Of a stretch of 64,000 nucleotides of DNA, positions 63,101-64,000 are shown in pieces (the stretch's first letter is position 1; the number at the start of each line of letters is the position of its first letter). The stretch spans positions 39,866,118-39,930,117 of the forward strand of contig CM077652.1 in NCBI GenBank assembly GCA_039707465.1, given 5' to 3'. Made by a program: the position numbers and the translations under genes. The notes beneath the pieces are model-generated. The model saw only the letters and a program-made list of their open reading frames with translations, did no database searches and was not told the DNA's origin. The DNA is from Rhabdophis nuchalis. Taxonomy: Eukaryota; Chordata; Lepidosauria; Squamata; Natricidae.

Positions 63101-64000
63101 TGAGGAAAGAACTCAATTTAGCCAGGAACTGCAAATTTGGATCGAGAGCTCAAATTCGAACGAGAAACACAAATTGGATGGTATCTGGTATGTAGAAGCT
63201 GGAAAACAAGTCGATTGGTTGATCTGAGCTTTCCCTGAGAAGTTACAGCCAAGCGTATCTCTGTATTGAGGAAAGAACTCAATTTAGCCAGGAACTGCAA
63301 ATTTGGATCGAGAGCTCAAATTCGAACGAGAAACACAAATTGGATGGTATCTGGGATGTAGAAGCTGGAAAACAAGTCGATTGGTTGATCTGAGCTTTCC
63401 CTGAGAAGTTACAGCCAAGTGTATATCAGAATTGAGGAAAGAATTCAATTTGCCAGGAACTGCAAATTTGGATGCAGAGCTCAAATTAGAACGAGAAACA
63501 CAAATTGGATGCTATCTGGGATGTAGAAGCTGAAAAACAAGTCGATTGGTAGATCTGAGCTTTCCCTGAGAAGTTACAGCCAAGTGTATATCAGAATTGA
63601 CAAAAGAACTCAGTTTAGCCAGGAACTGCAAATTTGGATGCAGAGCTCAAATTCGAACGAGAAACCCATATTGGATGCTATCTGGAATGCTAATCCCGAA
63701 AAACAAGTCGATCGGTTGATCTGAGCTTTCCCTGAGAAATTACAGCCAAGAGTATCTCAGTATTGAGGAAAGAACTCAATTTAGCCAGGAACTGCAAATT
63801 TGGATCGAGAGCTCAAATTTGAACAAGAAACACAAATTGGATGGTATCTGGGATGTAGAAGCTGAAAAACAAGTCGATTGGTTGATCTGAGCTTTCCCTG
63901 AGAAGTTACAGCCAAGTGTATATCAGAATTGAGGAAAGAATTCAATTTAGCCAAGAACTGTAAATTTGGATCCAGAGTTCAAATTCGAACGAGAAACACA
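60141..64000. repeat. Right array: 13-monomer repeat of about 2156 bp, 1.8 copies
   Basis: The variant GAAGCCGAAAAAAAGTCG at 60211 recurs at 62368 (2157 apart). Later pairs such as 60631/62786 and 61129/63284 are 2155 apart, because the second copy lost 2 bp at 62575 (CCCTGAGGTTACAG). Shared rare marks include GAGAAAAACAAATTGG, AAACAAGAGGATTGG and GTATCTCTGTATTGAGG. The second copy also lost 1 bp near 63451 (AATTTGCCAGG) and runs past the window end. No gene is present. Confidence 0.87.

Noticed and set aside
1..64000. Bacterial defence system, operon or plasmid features
   Set aside because: No bacterial coding density, ribosome-binding sites or recognisable prokaryotic protein is present.

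Overview
The window is almost entirely one eukaryotic satellite DNA. About 374 head-to-tail copies of a 166-bp monomer (about 42% GC) fill the 64 kb, all in one orientation. The only other DNA is two copies of one 969-bp piece of a LINE retrotransposon, inserted on the minus strand at 54298-55266 and 58087-59055. I see no host gene, tRNA, rRNA, CRISPR array or bacterial signal. The LINE piece is the 3' end of an L2/CR1-group element: the C-terminal part of the reverse transcriptase ORF, a short 3' UTR, a terminal hairpin and a (TTA)n tail. Elements with this kind of tail are common in squamates and other reptiles. My best guess is therefore a reptile, probably squamate, centromeric or pericentromeric satellite. 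That is inference, not proof.

The array is organised into higher-order repeats (HORs). The simplest is an 830-bp pentamer of monomer types M1-M5, cleanest at 1-830, 6138-8624, 36799-39288 and 40615-42274. A 497-bp trimer (M6-M8) usually occurs twice in a row, for example at 21.2, 23.1, 27.9, 29.7, 32.8, 35.6, 39.5, 42.5 and 46.6 kb. Alternating M5/M1 dimers (332 bp) fill 17.9-20.4 and 44.9-46.2 kb. These modules are assembled into larger tandem duplications: 3152 bp at 9.3-15.6 kb, 1824 bp within 21.2-31 kb, 6621 bp at 20.4-33.3 kb, 2820 bp at 32.5-37 kb, 2986 bp at 37.6-43.3 kb and about 2156 bp at 60.1-64 kb. Every period equals a whole number of 166-bp monomers minus the deletions carried by particular monomers (1 bp in M6, 2 bp in one subtype, 14 bp in another). 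This implies monomer-in-register unequal exchange.

At 50.8-59.2 kb a 4619-bp block containing the LINE was duplicated in tandem. The second copy then lost exactly five monomers (166 + 664 bp). The LINE cuts one monomer with a 4-bp AGAA overlap. Both LINE copies sit in the same monomer at the same base, so this is one insertion followed by duplication. The monomers beside the LINE (53.7-54.3 and 59.1-60.1 kb) are the most degenerate in the window.

No protein system was found. The interest lies in how the satellite evolves: nested HORs, a crossover mapped to 18 bp, a probable gene-conversion patch, CpG-decay markers that define monomer types, and a transposon that time-stamps a duplication. 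The short 60-codon minus-strand frames present in most monomers begin at TTG, not ATG, and are not genes.
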